64,000 nt of DNA from NCBI GenBank assembly GCA_020744425.1, contig JAGMUV010000001.1:1674001-1738000 (forward strand), given 5' to 3'. Both the position numbers and the translations under genes were made by a program. This document shows, one piece after another, positions 11,420 through 20,842 of this stretch (position 1 is its first letter; each line of letters opens with the position of its first letter). Source of the stretch: Dactylonectria macrodidyma. Its lineage: Eukaryota; Ascomycota; Sordariomycetes; Hypocreales; Nectriaceae. Below the pieces are notes generated by a model. The model was not told where the DNA came from. It was given only the letters and a program-made list of their open reading frames with translations, and searched no databases.

Positions 11420-12324
11420 TTAACCCGACTTCTCATCAACAGGCTTGACACCTGTGGGTTCCGACTGAGCAGGCGCTGTGGGGGGAGGGGCGGTCGTAGA
11501 ATCCGCAGGGGTCTCAGTCTGTGTAGCCTCCTTCTCCTTCTCCTTCTCCTTGCCAAAGACTCGCTCAAGGCCAGAGGCCTTGTATGCGCTGCCTCCGCTC
11601 TCCTCCTTCTTCAGCTCAGCCAACCTTCGGGCCTCAGCGTGCACTTCCTGCACCTGGCGGCTGCCATCTTCGTAGAACTTGGCAATCTTCTGACCAGTAG
11701 GGGTGTGGGCAGCCTTCTCAAAGTACGAGTTCAGGCCAAGGAAGAGGCTGTTTGCACGAGTGCTGATGCCGTAGCTTTGGTCGGTAGCCTTGGCGCGGTC
11801 GGTGGCGTGGTACTTGGTGTCGAGATTCTGGAGGGTGTTGAAGAAGCGGTTGGACACCTTGTGCTTTGCGTCAAGCTCGATGGCACGCTCGATGGCGACA
11901 TCGCCGACGACGTAACCGTGGGCCAGGTACTCGGCGAAAATGCGGGCGCGGGGCTTCTCCTCTTGCGTGATTTCGTCAGAGTCCCGTTCGGCATTCTTAG
12001 TGTAGGGGGCGTCATCCTCGGAATCGCCACCAGCACTTGTGACGGAAAGCTGGTTGGAGCCGAGCTGGGTGTTGTGCAAAAGAAGAGCAGTCTTCTTGGC
12101 AGTCTCCTTCTCGAAGGTGACTTCGGCCGACTTGGTCTCGCCCTCGGTGGTGACCTTGAGATCGGAAATCTTGCCACTGCGCATGGGGTTAGTGTATGCT
12201 CGAACGGGGGATGAGTGCCTCGGAAGAGGGAGAAGACGTACCAGAAGCTGAAGAAATCCTTAATCTCGCTGTCACTGGTCGCGAGAGCGATGTTTTTAAC
12301 GTTGACAGTTGCGTTGGAAGCCAT
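11420..12324 (-). CDS. vip1: Vip1-like RRM protein
   Basis: Exon 1 is 12324-12242 and exon 2 is 12176-11420; the intron 12177-12241 has a GTACGT donor. Together they give 279 residues, close to fission yeast Vip1. The N-terminus is a single divergent RRM: VNVKNIALATSDSEIKDFF forms beta1/alpha1, and after the splice CGKISDLKV and KSAEVTFEKE give the RNP1-like strand. The middle third is helical and conserved (ARIFAEYLAHGYVVGD, AIELDAKHKVSNRF, ANSLFLGLNSYFEKA). The C-terminus is Lys/Glu then Thr/Pro-rich and disordered. The family is RNA-binding-like and has been linked to the cytoskeleton; its role in moulds is little known. The intron splits the RRM. Confidence 0.85.
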
Positions 12325-14501
12325 CGTATCGACTGTAGATGACGTTCGATGAAAGTGTGATGTGAAGACAAAGTTGTGATGTTGAGGTTCGATGGAAACC
12401 TTGGCAGTGAATGATGGTGTGGAATAGTCAAGCAAGAGCTAAGAGATGGCGTGTACGACTGCTTTTATATGGAATCTTGATTGTCGTTGAGTCGTCCGTG
12501 ACGAGGCAAGTGTTGGGTGAAACTCGGGAGGGAGGGAGCTGGTGCGGGGCAGTGGGCGACGTCATCGATAACGGGTGGCATGATTGGCGGTGCACGTGTG
12601 GCTGTGCACGCAGGCATTAGAGGGGTACAGTCAACCACCGCCAATAGCCCTGGAACACATGAGTACTGCACAAACAACGGCGGCTGGGATGGCTGTGAGA
12701 CAACTCGAAGAAAAAGAAGTGCCTAGAATGAAGGTGGGGGATGTCTTGGGTGTTTTTGCGTGTTATTTCTCGATCGGGAGAAGCTGCTCAGGAACGACTA
12801 CGTAGATGTGTGGCGAAGGCGTCCCTTGACGTTGACGTAGGGGATTTTATTTTGACATGTGAAGAGACCCTTTCTTGTTATTCCCGTTCGTGAAAGGCTA
12901 TGCAGATCTGACAGGAATTTGTTATGTAGCGGCCTTGTGCTGGTGGTTGTCGGAGATGTCGACATCCAGCCTGACCGAATCCTGATGCCTGTCAACTCGG
13001 CACGCCAACGAGACACACGACGCATCCGCGAGGTCTTTTGGGAGAAATACGCGTCAGCCACCAAGTTTAAAAATGTCGCGTGTATAGACTTCGTATGTTG
13101 GACGCACGATGTGTGTGAGAAGTTAATAGCAAGTTGCTTAGAAGCTTGTTGATAATTCCAAGCACTCTTTACAGTTAGGCTTGGGAGTTGGGACTTGGTC
13201 TGTTGGGTGTCACTGCTTCTGGGTGGCACTAAAGAAATCCCACGACTCCATCAGTAGACAGGGTCAAGGTGCGTCAATTGCCACAATGCAGAGAGATGGC
13301 ATTGGGCGTTGAATGCCGGCATGGCTCTGCAAACAGCAAACGCCCCGTGCCCACCCCGAGCGAGATACCCGAGCAGGTTCTTGATGATCGGCATGGCGCA
13401 TCTTGTTCCTAGCGAGATGAAGCTATTCCGCCAAACCTCTGAGGCCTAAACCTGCCAGCCTGCATGGGCTCTCGGCTGTCAGAGTGTTTGGACGCACAGG
13501 CTGATACTTGATAGGACCGAGTCTAGCAGGTTTGGTGAGCGGCCCACTCGAACCCATGTCGACAAAAACCAACCTTGCCAATTCATGGAGTCATGAGCCA
13601 TGGGTTGCAAGGATACGGCGCTCACCGATCATGTTGTTGTGGCATCTCGCCGCAAACCCTCGGCGCTTGCCCACGCTATCGATTCCTCATCTGGACACGC
13701 TCCAGGCTAAGAGTCTTTAACCCTCGTCGAAAAAGTCGGCGGTTGGGGTCACAGGGCATCGTGGGCAGCATGGGCAGCGAAGCGTCACATCTTGAACGCT
13801 TGACTGTCCAATCCTATCGCCACCGATGCCCCAGAGCATCACTCTCTACGTGCTACAAAGGTGGTCCCCTATGCGAATTCGGCCACCCAAGTTGACCCAA
13901 CAAGCATGAGCCCACAATCCCTCTAACCACTTTGCCCCCAACGCTAGTTGAAACTTGTCATTTCCCTGCATTGAAGAGCCTTATTGCGGTCTGAACAGGA
14001 TCCATCACGGGTAGCGGTGCGGTCAAAGCCTTTTCCAGGTTTCCCCCTCGCCCCCCACACGGGAGCGATCCACTGCCCCCAAGCTATTAATACCTGGCGA
14101 GGAACTCCATGGTCACCATGCTTTTTCGTTAGATGGGCGGCATTCTTCCGCAAGGTGACGTTGTTTTTTGTTCGTGATTCACAGTCCCTACAGCCTTCTC
14201 GCCGTGAAAAAAGTACACAAATCGAAAAGACCTTGGTGTCCCTTTGACGGTGTCTCCTGAACGTCGGCCGGACCGATCAAGGGACCAAGGTAAGCGCAAC
14301 ATGTCTTTGTCCTCTGTGAATTGCTCGCCTATGAGTAGGTTACCTGCCCTAACAGGACGACCTGTTCTGCCCAGCCCTTCACCCAATTCCTTGAACACTA
14401 TGTATTGCCCGTCGCCAGAGTGCTGACCTTTTGTAGCAGGTCATGCTTGCGCGTCCATAATATACAGCACACTGAAGTTCACACACACGCCGTCGAACAG
14501 G
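12325..14501. other. gene-poor intergenic region
   Basis: About 2.2 kb upstream of vip1. The first 150 bases are its promoter and leader. The frames present (for example 12798-13229 on the minus strand and 13575-13895 on the plus strand) are short, have no recognisable motif and overlap one another. I see no RNA gene or repeat. Confidence 0.35.
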
Positions 14502-14723
14502 ATGATAATACTATGGGGACAAGTGAGGGGGCAGATGCGCGAGCAGATGCGCGAGCTGGGGCAACTCCGCGAAGAAACGATCCTGAACGCCATCTGGGTG
14601 GGCCTCCTCGGCGTTCAAGTGTTGATGGTATTCGGGGTCATCGTCATGGGACTCGTCAGACGGATACAAACCAACCGGATGCTCAAAGCAAGGCGAAGAA
14701 GTCTAAAGTCCCAACTGCTCTAA
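14502..14723 (+). CDS. possible 73-aa single-pass membrane microprotein
   Basis: The frame starts ATG at 14502 and ends TAA. It encodes an amphipathic N-terminus with the repeated unit QMREQMREL, one clean hydrophobic helix of about 21 residues (ILNAIWVGLLGVQVLMVFGV and onward), and a strongly basic tail (RRIQTNRMLKARRR). That order is a sensible tail- or signal-anchored topology with the positive side inside. No family is recognised, no intron signals are needed, and an overlapping larger frame (14405-14965) has poor composition. It could still be chance. Confidence 0.35.
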   Translation: MIILWGQVRGQMREQMRELGQLREETILNAIWVGLLGVQVLMVFGVIVMGLVRRIQTNRMLKARRRSLKSQLL

Positions 14724-15193
14724 TCAACGGGCATCACCATCAAAACCAGTGTCAGTGTCGCCTCGGCTCTGAGAACTGCAGAAAAAGTCCCCAGAAGAGA
14801 CTCGAAAGTACAGCGACCGTCGTTCCGACAGAAGAACGACAAGCCGGAGCAAGATCCACGTGGCATTCATATCATTTGTCGACTCGGAAAAGGAAATCAT
14901 CGATGCTGTTGAACAGTAGGGGATATAAAAGAGAAAGGCGGCAGAGAGAACGGGCTCATGCATGACATGTTTACGAAATTACGAACACAATTGTAACTAG
15001 CGTTTCATTCACTTCATACTTCTAATACAAAAAGCACAACACAAGTCGTTAGCCTAGGCAATGTTTCCTTTCTCATCACCCACCTTACCTACCTAACACG
15101 CTCCCGAATTTTCCTCCTTAACTTCTCTCTCTCACAACCACCGCCCTTTTCCTAAACTTGAACTTCACAACAACCACCACCTCAACCGCCTTG
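14724..15193. other. intergenic region
   Basis: The sequence becomes C/A-rich toward the right and merges into the tandem repeat in the leader of the next gene. It holds nothing else I can support. Confidence 0.3.
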
Positions 15194-15303
15194 CAACTCT
15201 GCAACGCAACAACTCTGCAACGCAACAACTCTGCAACACATCAACTCGCTACGTATCAACTCGCAACGCAACAACTCTGCAACGCGTCAACTCCGCAACG
15301 TAG
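15194..15303 (+). repeat. seven-copy 15-16 bp tandem repeat in a 5' leader
   Basis: Seven head-to-tail units of the type CAACTCTGCAACGCAA occupy 15194-15303. The first three and the sixth are 16 bp and almost the same; units four and five are 15 bp and more diverged. The array ends 70 bases before the ATG of the Cys-rich gene and probably lies in its transcript leader, reading as a CAAC-rich, unstructured, G-poor RNA. Confidence 0.85.
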
Positions 15304-15372
15304 CATACCCTTCTAGCTCACGACATCTCGACCCGCGGCCAGTGCCTCGCACAACGAGCCAGCCTAAACAAC

Positions 15373-16233
15373 ATGCCCTTCCTCGGCATCCCTCGTCGGC
15401 TTGGCGAGACCCCAACGCGTCCCGGCCGAGACGAAAAACGTCGGCCACCTCTGTTTGACGTCTCAGCGAAAGACCCTAAAGATGCGTACCGACCAGAGCA
15501 CTGCCCATCTTGCGGTATCCATGGCAGCGGCCACAAGAACGTAGGCTACTTGTGCACTACGTGCACATCACTACTCGACTTCACCACTAGGGTCAAGTAC
15601 AAGCAGGCAGCTCATGGCCACTGTACTGGAAAATGCGGTCGTATTCTCACTACTCAGGAACGACTTGCGCAGAAATCCCTTTGCAGTCTCTGTACCAAAG
15701 GTTCTCACGACAACGTGCAGGACTTGGCGCCCCCAACCATCATCCTCCAAGTTCAAAGAGAAGAACTGAAGAAGATCTCCCAGTCGTTCTTGAACAAATT
15801 GCACAACCAGGACGTGAAGCCTTGCTTTCGCGAAATTCAAACCCACGGCAGATTTTGCCAGGTGCGTGACTACGCAGGTGCCGGTAGACCTGCCACTGTG
15901 GATGATGTGTTTACTATCTCCGATCCTCCTGAGCCAAACCGCACGCGAGGTGGCAACGCGTGGGAGACCTCGTTCGACGAGGGATCTGAAGGCACATGGG
16001 GCTTTGAAGACGAATTTGATGACGACGGGGGTTACCAAGAAGCCATCTCGCCCCCTGACCGCAACTACGAGGACAGGTACCATACCTATGTAGGAAGTGG
16101 AAGGACAACCCCTCTTCCAGGCATCCTATTCACTCGACCAGTCTCCCATGGAGATGAAAATGAAGACCTCATCAGCTTTGATCAAGTCGCGCAAGATTGT
16201 GATACCAAGAGAGACGAGCTCAGGGGGGGCTAG
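15373..16233 (+). CDS. Cys-rich hypothetical protein, frame continues past TAG
   Basis: The ATG at 15373 opens 286 residues to a TAG at 16231. The N-terminal third has a Cys/His array: HCPSCGIHGSGH, YLCTTCTSLL, HCTGKCGR and SLCTKG. This could bind two zinc ions but matches no finger type I know. A helical middle (VQREELKKISQSFLNKLHNQ) follows, then an acidic tail with ENEDLISFDQ. Downstream of the TAG the same frame stays open to 16503 and repeats the acidic motif (see next entry), so the gene was longer, or is still read through. A weak in-frame 60-nt intron (16186-16245, GTCGCG donor) would also remove the stop, but its signals are poor. Confidence 0.6.
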   Translation: MPFLGIPRRLGETPTRPGRDEKRRPPLFDVSAKDPKDAYRPEHCPSCGIHGSGHKNVGYLCTTCTSLLDFTTRVKYKQAAHGHCTGKCGRILTTQERLAQKSLCSLCTKGSHDNVQDLAPPTIILQVQREELKKISQSFLNKLHNQDVKPCFREIQTHGRFCQVRDYAGAGRPATVDDVFTISDPPEPNRTRGGNAWETSFDEGSEGTWGFEDEFDDDGGYQEAISPPDRNYEDRYHTYVGSGRTTPLPGILFTRPVSHGDENEDLISFDQVAQDCDTKRDELRGG

Positions 16234-16503
16234 GACCCAACCCAGTTCCATTTTGACGGCGACGACATGATGAGTTTTCCGACTTTTGAAGACGACAACC
16301 TCATCTCTTTCATCCGAACCGTCTACTACGAAGAACAAATTGAGGGCCCGAACGCCGACCAGGCCGTGGAAAGCTACGACACCGACGGAGACGCGACTGA
16401 AACTATCGATGATGGCTACAGCTCCAGCCAGTACTATTTCCGAGGTGACGACATGATGAGCTTTCCGAAGTTCGAAGGCGACAACCTCATCAGTTTGGTT
16501 TAA
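16231..16503 (+). other. in-frame extension beyond TAG with repeated acidic motif
   Basis: After the TAG the same frame runs a further 89 codons to a TAA at 16501. It contains two copies of a module, GDDMMSFPTFEDDNLIS and GDDMMSFPKFEGDNLIS, whose ending matches ENEDLIS upstream of the stop. Conserved duplicated protein sequence on both sides of the stop shows that the extension was coding recently. Confidence 0.65.
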
Positions 16504-17840
16504 GAATTGTTCCTGCGTCGAGAGGTGAAGTGCATATTAAGAACTGTTGCTTCTTGTCATTGTGAGCATGTATTGGACTATCCGTAAGTCCTTGATTTTT
16601 ATGCACTTTCGATCTTGAGCCTGATACATCAGAGACAGGCGCGAAGACACCATTTGAGAAAAGAAAGCGTGATGGTGGCATTCAATGGTAACCCGACTAC
16701 CTTGACGCCTCAGAACTCTTGGTCTTTGCTACCGAGAGTAGACAATTGGTCTAAGAATTGTTGGCATCTGTCATTGAAACTAGGAAATGAACAATGCGTA
16801 CGGTACGTTTAGCCTCACGTCGCTATAGGCTAATACCCGCTAAATCTACTGCAGCTTCAGTGGGGTTAGACCTATATCATGGCTAGCTAGTGGGCTAAGT
16901 GCGCTATAATATAGGGCCTCCTTTAGTGCTAAAGTTCATAGGTTGTACTTAATGTTCTTTTGATAAGAAAAAGCAAAAGGCTTGCGCGCTGGCAAAGACT
17001 TTTGAAATGGTCCTCCGTACATACCTGAAGGTTGGGTGCTTTGATTATCAGATTGATACGACAATATGAGACAGGGTGTGAGGAAACACTAGAAAATAGA
17101 CCCGACAATTCTGGCACACAGTAAATGGAGTTTAATTGATTTACTTTTCTTAATGATATCGCAGCATTGTGATTGTGACTACCTAATTGCAAGGTTCGTG
17201 ATCAAGCGCGATTCGATATGCTGAGGACGAGGGACTAGGAAAGTCGCTGCCTATTCCTCGTTCTGACTCTATTTATCGCTTCAAAGGCAATGCTGAAACT
17301 GTTTAAATACCTGAAGAGGTCAGTGAGTCGACTAGCATAGCGTACCTGGTGTGGGCATTCCGACATTCGCAGGTTGTGGTTGTACGTTGCCAAGGTAGAC
17401 ACCTAAGCTACCGCCTTTGCGCTTGAGCGTCTGGACAAATCGGAGAATACTGAACAGCCGCGAAAGAGCCATGATTTAAAAAGGGCAATCTTCTCTAGGC
17501 TGCAGTACCAGATGCCTCCAATCGTGGTGCGGGTCTTACAAGGCTAAATCTCACCATGTCCGTGTGAGTCAGCGTGCCGAGTAACAGACCTTGACGAGCA
17601 TCCTGACGGGATACAAATGGCGACTTAGCACCCAAGGAAAGGACTTCTGCTCTGATCTATAAGCCGTACTAAATTAGTATATGATTTGCTGAAATCCTTT
17701 CAAGCCGTCTTTCACGCCAAATCCCGAAACTCTGAATTCTGGGGTTCAAAATTGCGGCATTGGACGAAGTGAAAGGTATTACGGTTGATCATGGAACTTG
17801 GCCTGTACCATTCCTCTACTTTCAAAGTTCCGATACCATC
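16504..17840. other. intergenic region with TA-rich decayed segment
   Basis: About 1.3 kb. The part 16800-16930 is unusually rich in TA steps and short words such as CTATAGGCTAA and GGCTAGCTAG. This is the look of an old repeat that has mutated, possibly by RIP, but no ends or frames can be recognised. The remainder has no gene. Confidence 0.35.
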
Positions 17841-19010
17841 ATGACTGAACTTGAACCCGAGCGGACCATCACATTCCACGATGCGAATCGTTCCCAACCC
17901 GCCACTCTAAATCCCAACGCTCGCCATCGCCTCTTTGAGGGCCTGTCTTTCGACATTCACTACGAAGTGGTCCGGTATTTGGACTTTCGAGGCGCCTTCA
18001 ACATGGCACTGGCAAATCGATACTTCCAACAGACATTGAATCCAAGATCTGTCGCTCGTGAAGATTTGATCAAGTTCATTGGCGAGCGAGACAAAGCCGA
18101 CCGAAACAGAATCGAGGGCCTCTTCGCCTGCTAAAAATGCTACCGGTTCCTTCCGAAGGACAAGTTTGCGAAGAAGGCTACGTTTGATAGGAAGGCTAAG
18201 AAGGGACAAGCAATGACTAATGAATGCTGTCGACACTGCTTCGACTGCGCGGCGAAACATCGTCTTTTTGATCACTTGCAGCCAATTTCCAACGGAAAAT
18301 TGCGATATTACTTTTGCCATAACTGCGGCCAGTACAAGACGAAGTCGGGCCGGTGCGCAAGGTCCCGTTCTAGAACCACCTTAGACAACGTCGAGAATGC
18401 CAGATGCCACAGACCGACATCAGCGACGCAAGGGGAGAGCCTGGATTCACTTCCCACGCATATCTTGAAGAATATTGTCTTCCATCTTGGGTACGACGAC
18501 GCACTTCATCTTGCAATGGTCAACTGTGCCCTCAAGGAAACGATACAGCCTTTGAAGTGGGTTGCCCTCCACACCCGTTTCCAATTCATTCAACGCAAGT
18601 GGACCATGGACACATCGAATATGGGCTTGGAAGCCTTGAAGACGTTCCCGTGCTATATGTGCTGCCGAACACGACCTCGAGCCAAGTTCACGGAACGACA
18701 GCTCTGCCTGAAGGACAAATACCCTAGAACCGCTTGGAGAATGCGCTGCCAGGAATGCATCTAGCAGATGTCCATTGGTGTGGGAAATTCCTTAAAAGCA
18801 GAGCACAAGAGACGTCAGATGTGCGGCATCTGCCAGTGTCTGAAGTATGGGCGAGAGACTTGTGAGGGTTGCTTGGAGTTGTATGCCGAAGGAGCCATTG
18901 ATCACCGCACCATGTACCCTAAGAACTTTTTGGATGGCAATCACGACTACGGAGGTTTGCTACTTGGGCTGGATGGTATGTTTGACGGCGAAGACAGGTT
19001 ACAGGTCTGA
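17841..19010 (+). pseudogene. duplicated F-box/Cys-motif protein with two in-frame stops
   Basis: From ATG 17841 one frame of 390 codons runs to TGA at 19008, broken by TAA (codon 98, 18132) and TAG (codon 308, 18762), with no frameshift. It holds two tandem modules. Module 1 has an F-box-like helix set (LSFDIHYEVVRYLDFRGAFN) followed by Cys pairs (CCRHCFDC, CHNCGQYK). Module 2 has LPTHILKNIVFHLGYDDALH followed by CYMCCRTRPRAKF, RCQEC and CGICQC/CEGC. The TAA falls inside the first module's CxxC, where module 2 has Tyr, so it is a Tyr-to-stop change. F-box proteins choose substrates for SCF ubiquitin ligases; the Cys half would be the target-binding part. As it stands only a 97-residue fragment would be made. 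Confidence 0.7.
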
Positions 19011-19199
19011 TGTGTGAATCGCCGCACTGGTTTGGGGATGTGTTAGGATACAGAAATGATACGTGAATTACTGCACTAGTCGGACCGTTTGTTGTGCATG
19101 AAACTTTACTGCATATCCATGAAACGGATATGAACAATCGTCTTCTAACTTTTCGTGCGATGCGCAATGTGTTTTTAATTACCACTACAAGTCTAACCG

Positions 19200-20602
19200 T
19201 TAGTATAGAGGCATGGTTCCTTCTGTGTCCTTGAAAGCCTGCTCAAATATCGCAAGACCCTCCCTTAGCTGAGCTTCCGTGATGGTAATCGGTGGCGCGA
19301 TTCTGAAAGCACCCCCGAAACTAGGATGGCTGCTTAGGTTTGCCCATACGCCCAGCTCATACGCACGATCTCCAATCTCCTTGGTAAGTTCTAATGCCGG
19401 CGCTTTAGTCACCCGGTCATTGACAATCTCGACTCCTGCCATCAAGCCCCTCCCTCGCACGTCACCAATGCAGCCGTAGCGGGACTGAAGTTCCTTGAGC
19501 CCATCGTGAAGAATCTTACCGCACATTCGAGACTTGGTGACGAGATTATCTCTCATGACAATCTCGAGGACTTTGTCACCGACTGCGGCTGGGAGGGGAT
19601 CGTTGACGTGGGTGGTGTAGAAGCAGTAGTCTCGCTCAACGCAAACACTCTCGATTTTCTCGCTAGTGACAACCGCACTAAGTGGAAGTCCGTTACCGAG
19701 AGAGTCTTGGACAGGGTAAGGATATCGGGAACGACGTCTTCGTGATTGATCGCCATAAAGTCACCGCATCTACCCACGCCCGTCTGTGCCTCGTCTACAA
19801 TGAGAAGCATACCTCTTGCTTCGCAGTGCTTCTTTAGGGCTTTGAGGTAGCCCGGTGGGAGAACATGCATGCCAGCTGAGCTCTGAATGCATTCGACGAT
19901 GCAGGCAGCCAGGGATCCACACGATTGCATGTCGATCATCCTCCATCCGTACTCGAGTTCCGCTTCCCAGTCATACGACCCGTCCGGGTTTCGGAAGACC
20001 GACCGGTATGCATTGGGCGCAGGGAGCATGAGCATACCGGGCATCAGAGGACCCTGGCCCTTTCGCCCAAAGTGATACTGAGCACCGAGGGCTTGAGCAG
20101 TGACACCGTGCCAAGAAGCTCCGAGGCCAACAATTTCGAACTTCCCAGTGTATACCTTTGCCATCTTAATGGCAGCCTCATTGCTCTCGCCGCCTGTAGA
20201 CAGGAAGAAGGCCTTATCCAAGCCAGCAGGAAGGGCGTCGCAGAGACGCTCACCAAGTGAGATCACAGGAGGGGAGACCATTCCCGAGAAGAGATGGTCA
20301 AGGTCCAAAGCATGGTCGCTGATGACTTTGACAATTTCGGCATGCCCATGGCCAAGAAGGCAGGACATCTGACCTGAAGTCCAGTCAAGAACCTTGTGGC
20401 CAGACGCAGTGTAGACGAAGAGACCGCGGGCACCAGTGATGACATCTTTGTGGAACTTCGTACCGTAGTTGAGAAGGTACTTTTCCGATTTCTTTTGATA
20501 CTCCTCCTGGCTGACTGCTTTGTAGAGGGATGGCGTTTATTTTTGTTGACTTGCCACGAGAACAGTGGAATTGTCCTCGGCCGTGAGTGCGCCCGGGGCC
20601 AT
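19200..20602 (-). pseudogene. 2,2-dialkylglycine decarboxylase-like class III aminotransferase, disrupted
   Basis: The protein resembles bacterial 2,2-dialkylglycine decarboxylase along its whole length: DWTSGQMSCLLGHGH, DHLFSGMVSPPV, FLSTGGESNEAAIKMAK, the PLP aspartate in DEAQTGVGR, the PLP lysine in LTLSKTL and the substrate arginine in FRIAPP. Such enzymes use PLP and pyruvate to decarboxylate amino acids like 2-aminoisobutyrate to a ketone. Two lesions are visible. A TAA lies at codon 22 (20537-20539), removable only by an implausible 33-36 nt intron. A +2 shift lies in a GAGAGAG run (19698-19704, plus strand) just after the lysine; restoring frame there continues as GNGLPLSAVV and later YTTHVNDPLPAAVG. 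Either the gene is dead, or the assembly has errors. The regulator gene lies upstream on the same strand. Confidence 0.8.
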
Positions 20603-20842
20603 GTTGGTAGGTGTCCGCGGGGATCGCTGGTGCTAGTTCAAATGAGTCGAGCCCAACTGTACAAGTCAATGACCAGTACGAGAAAATGTAACGCACGATG
20701 CTGCAAGTTAATGATGAAGCATCAGTGTGTGTGAAGTCTTCACATGCCTCTTTATTATGGGATAAGAGCGTGCCTCGCGCCCATCTCCCACCCGCGGGAA
20801 AGTTTCCCGCGGGCATTGGCATGCCTTATCTCACCCAACGAT

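Noticed and set aside
11639..12214. 191-codon plus-strand frame opposite vip1
   Set aside because: Val/Leu/Gly-rich antisense shadow of a conserved gene that crosses the vip1 splice site.
12798..13229. 143-codon minus-strand frame
   Set aside because: No motif, irregular composition and no conserved neighbours; seen as chance in a gene-poor region.
16800..16930. transposon with terminal repeats
   Set aside because: TA-rich and repeat-like words are present, but no paired ends, target duplication or transposase frame can be seen.
17841..19010. RNA editing as full rescue of the F-box gene
   Set aside because: The TAA at 18132 would need two A-to-I changes and replaces a Tyr; plain nonsense decay is simpler. 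Only the TAG at 18762 could be edited in one step.
20385..20822. 145-codon minus-strand frame overlapping the decarboxylase start
   Set aside because: The alternative frame carries the conserved LFVYTASGHKVLDWTSGQMS block, so this one is a shadow.
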